This document shows, piece by piece, positions 35,692 through 43,643 of a stretch of DNA of 64,000 nt; the stretch's first letter is position 1; each line of letters starts with the position of its first letter. The notes beneath the pieces were generated by a model. It worked only from the letters and a program-made list of their open reading frames with translations. It ran no database searches and had not been told where the DNA came from. Source of the DNA: Delftia acidovorans (GTDB lineage Bacteria; Pseudomonadota; Gammaproteobacteria; Burkholderiales; Burkholderiaceae_C). The translations under genes and the position numbers were made by a program. The stretch spans positions 124,001-188,000 of the forward strand of contig JAITUC010000040.1 of assembly GCA_031286585.1 (NCBI GenBank), read 5' to 3'.

Positions 35692-36621
35692 TCATGCAGG
35701 CACCCCGGTGCGGCGGGCCACGCGCATCACGGCCGAGCGCGAGCGCGCATTGGTGGCTACCTCGGCCTCGCTGGGCTTGATACGGCCCAGCGCCTCAAGG
35801 CGCATGGGCGTGGGCGCGGCAAACGGCGCGCGCCGGTCATAGACTTCCTTGGAATGCCTGGCGATGAACTGCTTGACGATGCGGTCCTCCAGCGAGTGGA
35901 AGCTGATCACCACCAGGCGTCCGCCCGGCGCCAGCACGCGCAGGCTGGCCTCTAGCGCCTGCTCGAGCTCTTCAAGCTCGGCATTGATGAAAATCCGAAG
36001 AGCCTGGAATGTGCGTGTCGCTGGGTTCTGCCCAGCCTCGCGGGTCCGGACCGCGCCAGCCACGAGCTCGGCAAGCTCCGCGGTGTTGCGAAGGGGCCCC
36101 TGGCTTTCGCGCCGAGCAACAATCGCCTTTGCAATGGGGCCAGCAAACCGTTCTTCGCCGTAGTCACGTATCACCTCCGCAATCTGCTGGGCATCGGCTT
36201 CCGCCAGCCAGTCCGCCACACTCTGGCCGCGCGTGGTATCCATGCGCATGTCCAGCGGACCCTCGAAGCGGAAGCTGAAGCCGCGCTCGGGGTTGTCGAT
36301 CTGGGGAGAGCTCACGCCCAGGTCCATCAGCACGCCCTGCACGCTGCCGGCCGGCAGCTCGCCGAGGTGGCGAAACCCTTCGTGCCGAATCGAAAAACGC
36401 GCATCGGTGATGCGCGCTGCCTCTTCGATCGCGTCCGGGTCCTTGTCGAACGCCAGCAAGGCCGCATCCGGCCCCAGCCGCTGCAGGATGCGCCGGGAAT
36501 GCCCGCCTCGCCCGAAGGTCGCGTCCACCCATTGCCCGGCAACGGGCTGTGCGGCGCCGTCCAGCAGCGCATCGACGGCCTCGTCGAGCAAAACGGTGAT
36601 GTGTTGCAACGGCTGATTCAA
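35692..36621 (-). CDS. rsmH: 16S rRNA (cytosine-1402 N4) methyltransferase
   Basis: The protein has 309 residues. The start is a TTG at 36621 (MNQPLQHITVLLDEAV) with GAGG seven bases upstream; no ATG is near. DATFGRGGHSRRIL is the SAM loop, and DLGVSSPQIDNPERGFSF and RIFINAEL are RsmH signatures. It methylates C1402 in the ribosomal P site. Codons between 35941 and 36240 use A or T in third position far more than the flanks, suggesting a mosaic gene. It follows mraZ by 15 bp. Confidence 0.96.
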   Translation of the reverse strand: MNQPLQHITVLLDEAVDALLDGAAQPVAGQWVDATFGRGGHSRRILQRLGPDAALLAFDKDPDAIEEAARITDARFSIRHEGFRHLGELPAGSVQGVLMDLGVSSPQIDNPERGFSFRFEGPLDMRMDTTRGQSVADWLAEADAQQIAEVIRDYGEERFAGPIAKAIVARRESQGPLRNTAELAELVAGAVRTREAGQNPATRTFQALRIFINAELEELEQALEASLRVLAPGGRLVVISFHSLEDRIVKQFIARHSKEVYDRRAPFAAPTPMRLEALGRIKPSEAEVATNARSRSAVMRVARRTGVPA

Positions 36622-36636
36622 GAAAACGCCTCTTTC

Positions 36637-37065
36637 CTAGAACGCAAAATCCTGGAAGGCCGCAGGCATTTCTTCCTGCATGGCCTTCGCTTCGTGTGCC
36701 TCATAAGTGGCCTTGTCCCACAGCTCGAAATGGTTGCCCATGCCCAGCAGCACGACCTCCTTGGTCAGACCCACGGCCTCACGCAGCTCGGGCGACACCA
36801 GCACGCGGCCGGTGGCATCCATGTCCACGTCCATGGCGTTACCCAGGAAGATGCGCTTCCACCACTGCGCCGACATGGGCAGCTGCGCGATCCGCTCGCG
36901 AAACTGCAGCCACTCCGTGCGCGGGAACAGCATCAGGCAACCATGGGGATGTTTGGTGAGGGTGACCTGGCCCTGGGCCATGGCCATGAGGGCGTCACGA
37001 TGCCGGGTCGGCACAGACAGCCGCCCCTTTCCATCGAGATTCAGCGAGGACGCCCCTTGAAACAC
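36637..37065 (-). CDS. mraZ: MraZ, transcriptional repressor of the dcw cluster
   Basis: The protein has 142 residues from a GTG at 37065 (MFQGASSLNLDGKGRLSVPTRHRD). Two SpoVT-AbrB-like repeats with the DGKGRLxxP and DATGRVLVSP motifs mark MraZ. In E. coli it binds its own promoter and represses mraZ and downstream dcw genes. A run of hexamers at 10-bp period just upstream is a likely operator. Confidence 0.96.
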   Translation of the reverse strand: MFQGASSLNLDGKGRLSVPTRHRDALMAMAQGQVTLTKHPHGCLMLFPRTEWLQFRERIAQLPMSAQWWKRIFLGNAMDVDMDATGRVLVSPELREAVGLTKEVVLLGMGNHFELWDKATYEAHEAKAMQEEMPAAFQDFAF

Positions 37066-37121
37066 GGTCAGTCACCCCGGTCGGTTGGAGCCATCGCGTC
37101 CCGGAAATCGGGGCACAAAGG

Positions 37122-37157
37122 CAACTTTCACCACTTAATTGCACTTTTTTGCACTGT
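37122..37157 (-). promoter_or_regulatory. Candidate MraZ operator, four hexamers at 10-bp period
   Basis: On the minus strand ACAGTG, AAAGTG, TAAGTG and AAGTTG occur at exactly 10-bp intervals, separated by 4 nt. Known MraZ sites are short direct repeats with 10-bp period. The array overlaps the -10 box and runs over the expected start point, which suits a repressor. Confidence 0.6.
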
Positions 37158-37180
37158 AGCAGCAATTTGGTGTTTCACAA
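37153..37180 (-). promoter_or_regulatory. Candidate promoter of the mraZ-dcw operon
   Basis: TTGTGA (37180-37175) and TACAGT (37158-37153) on the minus strand are 16 bp apart, in an A/T-rich stretch. Each matches four of six consensus bases. The first repeat of the candidate MraZ operator overlaps the -10 box. Confidence 0.5.
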
Positions 37181-37368
37181 CCCGGGAATGGACAATTATT
37201 TGCAATGAAATCAACGACTTAGAGACCGAATGCAATGTGAGTGATGACAAAAATCCCTGGCTTTACAAGTACTTAGAGGACTGACTGCAAGTGATCTCTC
37301 AAAGCCTGCATGCAATTGCAACGATTCAATTCGCCAGCGACCGGTTGCAACTCGGGCCACCCTCCTAC

Positions 37369-37403
37369 AAAAAGTGACTGCCCGGCAATGCGGGCAGTCA
37401 CTT
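37369..37403 (-). terminator. Intrinsic terminator of hslVU
   Basis: A perfect 13-bp stem AAGTGACTGCCCG / CGGGCAGTCACTT with a 6-nt loop is followed by TTTTT in the minus direction. It lies 31 bp past the hslU stop and separates hslVU from the mraZ promoter. Confidence 0.85.
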
Positions 37404-37433
37404 CGGTGGCGGCTGCGCGGCAGCCGGCCCGTT

Positions 37434-38753
37434 TCAGAGGATGAAGCGCGAGAGGTCTTCGTCCTGGCTCACGGACTGCAGACGCTGGTTCACATAGGCT
37501 GCGTCGATGGAGATGGTCTGGCCCGACAGATTGGCCGCGTCGAAGCTGACCTCGTCCAGCAGCCGCTCCAGCACGGTGGACAGGCGGCGCGCGCCGATGT
37601 TCTCCGTGCGCTCGTTGACCTCGAAGGCGATGCCGGCGAGCCGGGTGATGCCTTCGGGCGTGAATTCCAGGGTGACGCCTTCGGTGGCCAGCAGCGCCTG
37701 GTACTGCTTGACCAGGGAGGCATGGGTCTGGGTGAGGATGGCCTCGAAGTCCTGGACCGACAGCGAGTCCAGCTCCACGCGGATCGGGAAGCGCCCCTGC
37801 AGCTCGGGGATGAGATCGCTGGGCTTGGACAGGTGGAAGGCGCCCGAGGCGATGAACAGGATGTGGTCGGTCTTGACCACGCCGTACTTGGTGGAGACGC
37901 TGGTGCCTTCGACCAGGGGCAGCAGGTCGCGCTGCACGCCCTGGCGCGAGATGTCGGAGCCGCTGGTTTCCTGGCGCGTGGCCACCTTGTCGATCTCGTC
38001 GATGAAGACGATGCCGTTCTGCTCGGCATTGGCGATGGCGCGGGTGCGCACGTCCTCCTCATTGACCAGTTTTGCCGCTTCCTCGTCGGTCAGCAGCTTC
38101 ATGGCCTCGGCAATGCGCAGCTTGCGCGTCTTGCGCTTTTCCTGGCCCATGTGGCTGAACATGCCGCGCAGTTGCTCGGCCATCTCTTCCATGCCCTGGG
38201 GGCCCATGATCTGCACCTGGGGCGGCGCGTCGGCGACGTCGATCTCGATTTCCTTGTCGTCGAGCTGGCCCTCGCGCAGCTTCTTGCGGAAAACCTGGCG
38301 TGCCGTGTTGTCGGCGGCCACCTCGCCGCTGCGGGCCTGGGGCACGAGCACGTCGAGGATGCGGTCCTCGGCCGCGTCTTCGGCGCGCAGGCGCAGCTTC
38401 TTCATGTCGGCCTCGCGCGTCTGCTTGACGGCCACCTCGGCCAGGTCGCGGATGATGGCATCCACGTCCTTGCCCACGTAGCCCACTTCGGTGAACTTGG
38501 TGGCCTCGACCTTGATGAAGGGGGCATCGGCCAGCCGCGCCAGGCGGCGCGCGATCTCGGTCTTGCCCACGCCCGTGGGGCCGATCATGAGGATGTTCTT
38601 GGGCGTGATCTCCTGGCGCAGGCCATCGGCCACGTTCTGGCGACGCCAGCGGTTGCGCAGCGCGATGGCCACGGCGCGCTTGGCGCCAGCCTGGCCGACG
38701 ATGTGGCGGTCCAGTTCGGAGACGATCTCCTGGGGAGTCATGGCAGAGGACAT
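37434..38753 (-). CDS. hslU: ATPase subunit HslU of the HslVU protease
   Basis: The protein has 439 residues from the ATG at 38753 (MSSAMTPQEIVSELDRHIVGQ); ATG five codons later is an alternative. Walker A is GPTGVGKT (58-65), Walker B is GIVFIDEID, and the C-terminal sensor region includes GARRLSTVLERLL. The end RFIL is the HslU tail that docks into HslV. It unfolds substrates and feeds them to HslV. It lies downstream of hslV and ends at a strong terminator. Confidence 0.97.
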   Translation of the reverse strand: MSSAMTPQEIVSELDRHIVGQAGAKRAVAIALRNRWRRQNVADGLRQEITPKNILMIGPTGVGKTEIARRLARLADAPFIKVEATKFTEVGYVGKDVDAIIRDLAEVAVKQTREADMKKLRLRAEDAAEDRILDVLVPQARSGEVAADNTARQVFRKKLREGQLDDKEIEIDVADAPPQVQIMGPQGMEEMAEQLRGMFSHMGQEKRKTRKLRIAEAMKLLTDEEAAKLVNEEDVRTRAIANAEQNGIVFIDEIDKVATRQETSGSDISRQGVQRDLLPLVEGTSVSTKYGVVKTDHILFIASGAFHLSKPSDLIPELQGRFPIRVELDSLSVQDFEAILTQTHASLVKQYQALLATEGVTLEFTPEGITRLAGIAFEVNERTENIGARRLSTVLERLLDEVSFDAANLSGQTISIDAAYVNQRLQSVSQDEDLSRFIL

Positions 38754-38870
38754 GGTGTGTATTCGATGCATTGCGCCGCCAGCACCGTTGCCTGGCCGCT
38801 GGCGACTGTGAGTTTCAATGCCGTGCGTTTCGATCGCCGGCCTGCAGGGCATGCCGGCGCCGCGCGGGTG

Positions 38871-39416
38871 TCATAGCGTCTCGACCGTGTGGTGCATGTT
38901 GGTGTAGATGCACAGCTCGCCGGCAATGGCCAGCGACTTGCGCACGATCTCCTCGGCCGACAGCTCGGTGTTCGTCAACAGCGCCTTGGCCGCCGAGTGC
39001 GCATAGGCGCCGCCCGATCCGATGGCCACGATGCCCTGTTCGGGCTCCAGCACGTCGCCGTTGCCGGTGATGATCAGCGAGGCCGATGCGTCGGCCACGG
39101 CCAGCATGGCCTCCAGACGGCGCAGCACGCGGTCGGTTCGCCAGTCCTTGGTCAGCTCGATGGCTGCACGCGTCAGGTGGCCCTGGTGCTTTTCCAGCTT
39201 GGCCTCGAAGCGCTCGAACAGCGTGAAGGCGTCGGCCGTGGCGCCGGCAAAGCCGGCAAGCACCTTGCCGTGGTAGAGCTTGCGCACCTTGCGTGCCGTG
39301 CCCTTGACGACGATGTTGCCCAATGTGACCTGGCCGTCGCCACCGATGGCGACCTGCACGCCTTCGGGGGTCTGCCGGCGCACGCTGATGATGGTGGTGC
39401 CGTGATACTGTTCCAT
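38871..39416 (-). CDS. hslV: Peptidase subunit HslV of the HslVU protease
   Basis: The protein has 181 residues from the ATG at 39416 (MEQYHGTTIISVRR). The six-residue propeptide MEQYHG is expected to be removed so that the following Thr becomes the catalytic N-terminal threonine. This form is usual in betaproteobacteria. GGDGQVT and AGATADAFTLFERF are conserved. It forms the double-ring proteolytic chamber. hslU follows after 117 bp. Confidence 0.96.
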   Translation of the reverse strand: MEQYHGTTIISVRRQTPEGVQVAIGGDGQVTLGNIVVKGTARKVRKLYHGKVLAGFAGATADAFTLFERFEAKLEKHQGHLTRAAIELTKDWRTDRVLRRLEAMLAVADASASLIITGNGDVLEPEQGIVAIGSGGAYAHSAAKALLTNTELSAEEIVRKSLAIAGELCIYTNMHHTVETL

Positions 39417-39541
39417 AGCGGTGCCAGATGAGGGCGAAGGCGCCCTTCTCAAGGGTCTGCTCAAAGAATGCCCATGCCCTCTTCGCAGCGTGGCGCGCCG
39501 TCCTGCCGGAAGGGGCATGGCGCAGCCGCTGTGCGGCAGGA

Positions 39542-41323
39542 TCAGTCCCGCCGCGGAGTGACCTGGGCGTGCTCCTGGATGCCGATCACGTTGAAGAACA
39601 CCGCCACCAGCTGGTGCAGCTGGCCGAACTGCAGCACATGGCCCAGCGACTGCATGTGGGCCGCCCAGTTGAGCACGGAGCCGGCCGCCGCAAAGTCCAT
39701 GCGCACCAGTTGGGTGCAGTCGATGAACACAGGCTCGCCCAGGCTGGCCCCCTCCTGCACCGGGTCCAGCCAGGTGGACGCATCGCCTTCAATGGTGCCG
39801 GCCAGCGCAAATCGCACGGCGTCCGCCGTGGCTGCAACGCCTGCCTGCAGGGGCGCCTGCGCGCCCTCGGTTTCGACGGCTTGCGTCAGGCACTGGCAGG
39901 CCGGGTCCATCCACGGGGGAGGCGAGACCTCATAGGTGACGCAGTAGTCCAGCGCCACCAGTTCGAAATCATCCTGCCGGTTCATCAACCGCAGCACCGC
40001 CATGCGCAACCGCCACCACAGCGTATCCACGCTGGAATCGCCCGAGGGAGCCAGCGTGCCCAGCAGCGCCAGCAGCCGGTCCGCATTGAGCAGCACGAAC
40101 ACGCCCGGGGAGCCCGCCCATTGCTGCAGCAGCGCCTCCAGGGGCGTGGCCGCTGCATCATCGATGCCGGCCACGGCAGCCCAGTCCAGGCTCCAGGGGC
40201 TGGAAGCCTTGGCCTGGGAGGCCTTCAGCGCCGTCACGGCACTCGGCGTGATCTGGGCAGGCGCGCTCCAGCGCCAGCCACGCCCTGCCGCCGCGCCCGG
40301 CATGGACACCGCGGGGGCGGTGCGCTGCTGCGGCATCGCAAACCATTGGGGAGCGGAGCGGCCGAAGCGCGCCGCGAATTCGATGCCCGCCTTGTCGAAC
40401 TGCAGGGGGCGGTCGGCCGCGCGGTACAGGTCCAGCAAGGCCAGCCAGACCGGCAACTGCGCGGGGACATCGCGCCGGTCGATCAGCTCCAGCATGCCCT
40501 GCTCTGCGCCATCCACATCGCCGTTGGCAAAGAGGATCGCCGGCTCTTCCAGGTCGGGATCGTGTTCGAACACCACGAAGCAGGGCGGCACCATGTCCAT
40601 GGGCTGCGGCGGAGAGACCTCGGTGGCCGCGAAGGCCGGCAGGAAATCGGTCGCACCCTCCAATGGCCGCAGGGGACGGGCCATGGGCATGGGGTCAATG
40701 ATGGGAGCCGTCGAGACGGAGGGCACCTGCGGCGCAGGTGCCAGGCTCATGGGCAAGGTGGTGGCAAAGGCTGCCGCCTCGCCAGCCGAGGCAATGGCCG
40801 GCGGCACCACGTCGCTGAGCATGGGAATCTGCCCAGACGGCGGCGGCTGCCTGCGAAACGAGGCCGGAGCGGGGTTGCCGCCCGCAGGCAGCGCCATGGG
40901 GATGGTGGTGGCATCGGCCGCCTGCTTGCCCCGCCACCATTGCTGGGACATCTGGGCCTCGATCTCGTCGATCTTCTTGAGCGTGACGGCGCGTTCACCG
41001 GAGGATTTGGAGCTCAGCAGGCTGCTGAGAAATTGGGAGCCCTGCGCGGCGGGGCTGGGCACACCGACCGGTGCGCTGCCCGGCCGGGAGGCCTGTTGCA
41101 GCTCGGCCTGGCGCAGGCGGCGCAACTGGTCGAACTCGCGCTTGCGCACGAAATCGTTGCGGCGCTTGCGCTCGATCATTTCCTTGAGCGCCTGCTTGCT
41201 GTACTGGCTTTCCTGCTCCCCGTCCAGGCCATCGAGGTCGGACCAGTTGACCGTAGGGTGGCGCACAAAGCGCACCACCTTGGACAACAACCCCCCCGAT
41301 TTGCTGCTCTCTTCTTTTGCCAT
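39542..41323 (-). CDS. STAS-domain-like protein of unknown function
   Basis: This protein of 593 residues begins MAKEESSKSGGLLSKVVRFVRHPTVNW (in part) and has a charged N-terminal helical region, a Pro/Ala/Met-rich low-complexity middle (about 120-240) and a C-terminal domain. Its final 120 residues (PVFIDCTQLVRMDFAAAGSVLNW) resemble a STAS domain, as in anti-sigma-factor antagonists. The middle contains helical pairs like a bacterial scaffold protein. It follows dksA by 45 bp. The N-terminus looks cytoplasmic; partner and role are unknown. Confidence 0.75.
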   Translation of the reverse strand: MAKEESSKSGGLLSKVVRFVRHPTVNWSDLDGLDGEQESQYSKQALKEMIERKRRNDFVRKREFDQLRRLRQAELQQASRPGSAPVGVPSPAAQGSQFLSSLLSSKSSGERAVTLKKIDEIEAQMSQQWWRGKQAADATTIPMALPAGGNPAPASFRRQPPPSGQIPMLSDVVPPAIASAGEAAAFATTLPMSLAPAPQVPSVSTAPIIDPMPMARPLRPLEGATDFLPAFAATEVSPPQPMDMVPPCFVVFEHDPDLEEPAILFANGDVDGAEQGMLELIDRRDVPAQLPVWLALLDLYRAADRPLQFDKAGIEFAARFGRSAPQWFAMPQQRTAPAVSMPGAAAGRGWRWSAPAQITPSAVTALKASQAKASSPWSLDWAAVAGIDDAAATPLEALLQQWAGSPGVFVLLNADRLLALLGTLAPSGDSSVDTLWWRLRMAVLRLMNRQDDFELVALDYCVTYEVSPPPWMDPACQCLTQAVETEGAQAPLQAGVAATADAVRFALAGTIEGDASTWLDPVQEGASLGEPVFIDCTQLVRMDFAAAGSVLNWAAHMQSLGHVLQFGQLHQLVAVFFNVIGIQEHAQVTPRRD

Positions 41324-41368
41324 GGCGAGTCAGATTAGCACCGGCGGCCTGCAGGCCGTTGCTGCAAC

Positions 41369-41863
41369 TCAATCTCCATACATCTTCTGCTTGAGCTCAC
41401 GGCGCTGCTGGGCTTCCAGCGACAGCGTGGCCGTGGGGCGCGCCAGCAGGCGGCCCACGCCGATGGGCTCGCCGGTTTCGTCGCAGTAGCCGTAGTCGCC
41501 TGCGTCGATGCGTGCAATGGATTGCTCGATCTTCTTGAGCAGCTTGCGTTCGCGGTCGCGCGTGCGCAGTTCCAGCGCATGCTCTTCCTCGATGGTGGCG
41601 CGGTCGGCCGGATCGGGAACCACCACGGTGTCCTCGCGCAGGTTTTCTGCCGTCTCGCCCGCATTGATGTGCATGTCGTGCTTGAGAGTGAGCAGCTTGA
41701 GGCGGAAGAACGCCATCTGCTTCTCATTCATGTAGTCGTCATCCGACATGGCCAGCACTTCGGCATCCGTCAGTTCTTCCACCGACTTGGTCTTCCAGGC
41801 ATTGGCCAGCTTGGGGTCTCGTTTCGTCGATCCCGACGAAGGAGTTTGCGTAGTGGTAGGCAT
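41369..41863 (-). CDS. dksA: DksA-type RNA polymerase-binding factor lacking the zinc cysteines
   Basis: The protein has 164 residues. The coiled-coil tip motif DxxDxA (Asp84, Asp87, Ala89) is intact, so it should enter the RNA polymerase secondary channel and act with ppGpp. The zinc-finger positions, normally four Cys, are Cys127, Thr130, Ser148 and Ala151, so zinc cannot be held in the usual way. The ARPTATLSLEAQ wording keeps the fold. It may work without zinc, like P. aeruginosa DksA2. Its neighbour downstream is the STAS-like gene; a COG0523 GTPase lies upstream. Confidence 0.9.
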   Translation of the reverse strand: MPTTTQTPSSGSTKRDPKLANAWKTKSVEELTDAEVLAMSDDDYMNEKQMAFFRLKLLTLKHDMHINAGETAENLREDTVVVPDPADRATIEEEHALELRTRDRERKLLKKIEQSIARIDAGDYGYCDETGEPIGVGRLLARPTATLSLEAQQRRELKQKMYGD

Positions 41864-41881
41864 AGTGTTGGTTTCGCTAAC

Positions 41882-42175
41882 TTAGTCCGCGCCGAGGGCT
41901 TCGGACGGGGCCATGGATGGTACTGTCAATCGGGGCGCCCGGGTCGAATGCCGTGTAGGACAGCCGATCGCCGCAGTTGCGGAACCTGCCGATTTCCCCA
42001 TGCGGCGGGGTGCGGCAATCCAGGCCGTGCGGCGGCCGTGCGTGCAAAGAGCCCCTTCGCGGCCAGCAAGAGACACCAGGTCGGCAAAGCCGACCGCAGT
42101 GCGGACCGCGGCCTTCTGGCTTGCAGCCGGGGCCGGGGCGGCCACTGACGGCTTCTTGCTGGATTCGGCGCTCAC
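41882..42175 (-). CDS. Possible small protein (97 residues)
   Basis: A GTG at 42175 has AGGAG seven bases upstream and opens an Ala/Ser/Arg-rich frame beginning VSAESSKKPSVAAPAP that stops 18 bp before dksA. The composition is low complexity at the N-terminus and the rest (GFADLVSLAGREGAL) resembles no family I know. The ribosome-binding site favours a real gene; the composition is also what a shadow frame in G+C-rich DNA would give. Treat as tentative. Confidence 0.35.
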   Translation of the reverse strand: MSAESSKKPSVAAPAPAASQKAAVRTAVGFADLVSLAGREGALCTHGRRTAWIAAPRRMGKSAGSATAAIGCPTRHSTRAPRLTVPSMAPSEALGAD

Positions 42176-42306
42176 TTGCTGTCTCCTCACGGTATGGGCG
42201 ACCCTGCGGGGCAGTCCATTGGGCTTGGGGGCTCTCTTCAGGGGCGCGATTGTATCGATGCTCTACAGGAGCGCAAGCCGTTGCACATACCCCACAGGAA
42301 TGCAAA

Positions 42307-42334
42307 GGGGCCGCCCGCATATGCGGGCGGCCCC
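42307..42334. terminator. 28-nt perfect palindrome after the COG0523 GTPase gene
   Basis: GGGGCCGCCCGCAT and its exact complement meet without a spacer. In the minus direction it is followed by TTTGC, so it can act as a weak intrinsic terminator of the GTPase gene that ends 60 bp before. The remainder of the gap up to the possible small gene shows nothing further. Confidence 0.55.
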
Positions 42335-42393
42335 TGCGTCAATCAGATGTCAGCAAAAAGCCCTCCGATTGCCCACAAAGGTTCACAAAAAAA

Positions 42394-43509
42394 TCAGACC
42401 AGGCACTGCTCCAGGCCCTGCAGGAAGATGTCCTGGGGCAGGTCGATGCCGATGAAGACCATCTTGCTCTGGCGCTTTTCGCCTTCGGCCCACTGCGGTC
42501 CCAGATCGCTGCCCATGAGCTGGTGCACGCCCTGGAAAATGACCTTGCGCTCCGTGCCCTGCATGTTCAGCACGCCCTTGTAGCGGAGCATGCGCGGGCC
42601 GTAGATATTGACGATGGCGCCCAGGAAATCCTCCAGGCGGGCAGGGTCAAAGGCACGGTCGGCACGGTAGACGAAGCTCTTGACGTCGTCATCGTGGTGA
42701 TGGTGGTGCGGATGCTTGCAGTGCTCGCCATGCTCGTGGTCATGGGCGTGGTCGTGCCCGCAGTTCTCGTCGTGCTCGTGGCCATGGTCGTGGCCGCAGT
42801 GCTCGTCATGCTCATGCTTGTGGCCATGGTCATGTCCGTGGTCATGGTCGTCTTCCTTGAGGAAGTCGGGGTCGATGTCCAGCTTGGCATTGAGGTTGAA
42901 GCCGCGCAGGTCGAAGACCTCGTTGAGGGGCACTTCGCCGAAATGCACGGCGCGAATGGGCGCGCGCGGGTTCATGTGCTTGAGGCGGTGGATGAGCGCG
43001 TTCTTCTCGTCCTCGCTGACCAGGTCGGTCTTGGACAGGAAGAGCTGGTCGGCAAAGCCGACCTGGCGGCGCGCCTCCTGGCGGTCATCCAGCTGCTGGT
43101 TGGCGTGCTTGGCATCGACCAGGGTGAGGATGGAGTCGATCAGATAGGTCTCGGCGATCTCGTCGTCCATGAAGAAGGTCTGGGCGACGGGGCCCGGATC
43201 GGCCAGGCCCGTGGTCTCGATCACGATGCGGTCGAACTCCACCAGGCCCTTGCGGCGCTTGGCGGCCAGCAGCTGCAGGGTTTCCCGCAGGTCTTCGCGG
43301 ATGGTGCAGCAGATGCAGCCGTTGCTCATCTGCAGGATCTGCTCCTTGGACTCCGTCTTGAGGATGTCGGTGTCGATGTTCTCTTCGCCGAACTCGTTCT
43401 CGATCACGGCGATCTTCATGCCGTGGGACTCGCTGAGCACGCGCTTGAGCAGCGTGGTCTTGCCCGAGCCCAGGAAGCCGGTGAGGATGGTGACGGGAAT
43501 CAGTGCCAT
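42394..43509 (-). CDS. COG0523 (CobW-type) metal-chaperone GTPase, histidine-rich
   Basis: The protein has 371 residues from the ATG at 43509 (MALIPVTILTGFLGSGKTTLL). Walker A GFLGSGKTT (11-19), NGCICC (64-68, metal-binding CxCC) and IVIETTGLADP define COG0523. Residues 222-272 contain 24 His and three Cys, a putative zinc reservoir or sensor. The C-terminal CobW domain ends QGLEQCLV. It probably delivers zinc (or another metal) to a client protein at the cost of GTP. It lies upstream of a DksA without zinc ligands. Confidence 0.9.
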   Translation of the reverse strand: MALIPVTILTGFLGSGKTTLLKRVLSESHGMKIAVIENEFGEENIDTDILKTESKEQILQMSNGCICCTIREDLRETLQLLAAKRRKGLVEFDRIVIETTGLADPGPVAQTFFMDDEIAETYLIDSILTLVDAKHANQQLDDRQEARRQVGFADQLFLSKTDLVSEDEKNALIHRLKHMNPRAPIRAVHFGEVPLNEVFDLRGFNLNAKLDIDPDFLKEDDHDHGHDHGHKHEHDEHCGHDHGHEHDENCGHDHAHDHEHGEHCKHPHHHHHDDDVKSFVYRADRAFDPARLEDFLGAIVNIYGPRMLRYKGVLNMQGTERKVIFQGVHQLMGSDLGPQWAEGEKRQSKMVFIGIDLPQDIFLQGLEQCLV

Positions 43510-43546
43510 GGGATTGCTTTCAGAAAATTCAGCAAAGGGAAGCGGC

Positions 43547-43573
43547 AAGGCCCGTCCACCATGGACGGGCCTT
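43547..43573. terminator. Hairpin between xerC and the GTPase gene
   Basis: An 11-bp perfect stem AAGGCCCGTCC / GGACGGGCCTT has a 5-nt loop. In the minus direction only a short T-rich stretch follows. It is likely the end of the dapF-DUF484-xerC transcript. Confidence 0.55.
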
Positions 43574-43643
43574 GTCGAAAAGACGTTCCGAATAAGTTTA
43601 GCGAGCCTGTCAAGTGCCGTTTTGCCTGAGGGCTTGGCCTTTC

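Noticed and set aside
42715..42880. Apparent short DNA repeat in the GTPase gene
   Set aside because: It is the codon pattern of the His/Asp tract in the protein, not an independent DNA element.
43510..43643. Zur box upstream of the COG0523 GTPase gene
   Set aside because: No A/T-rich palindrome of the Zur type was found; only a terminator-like hairpin is present.
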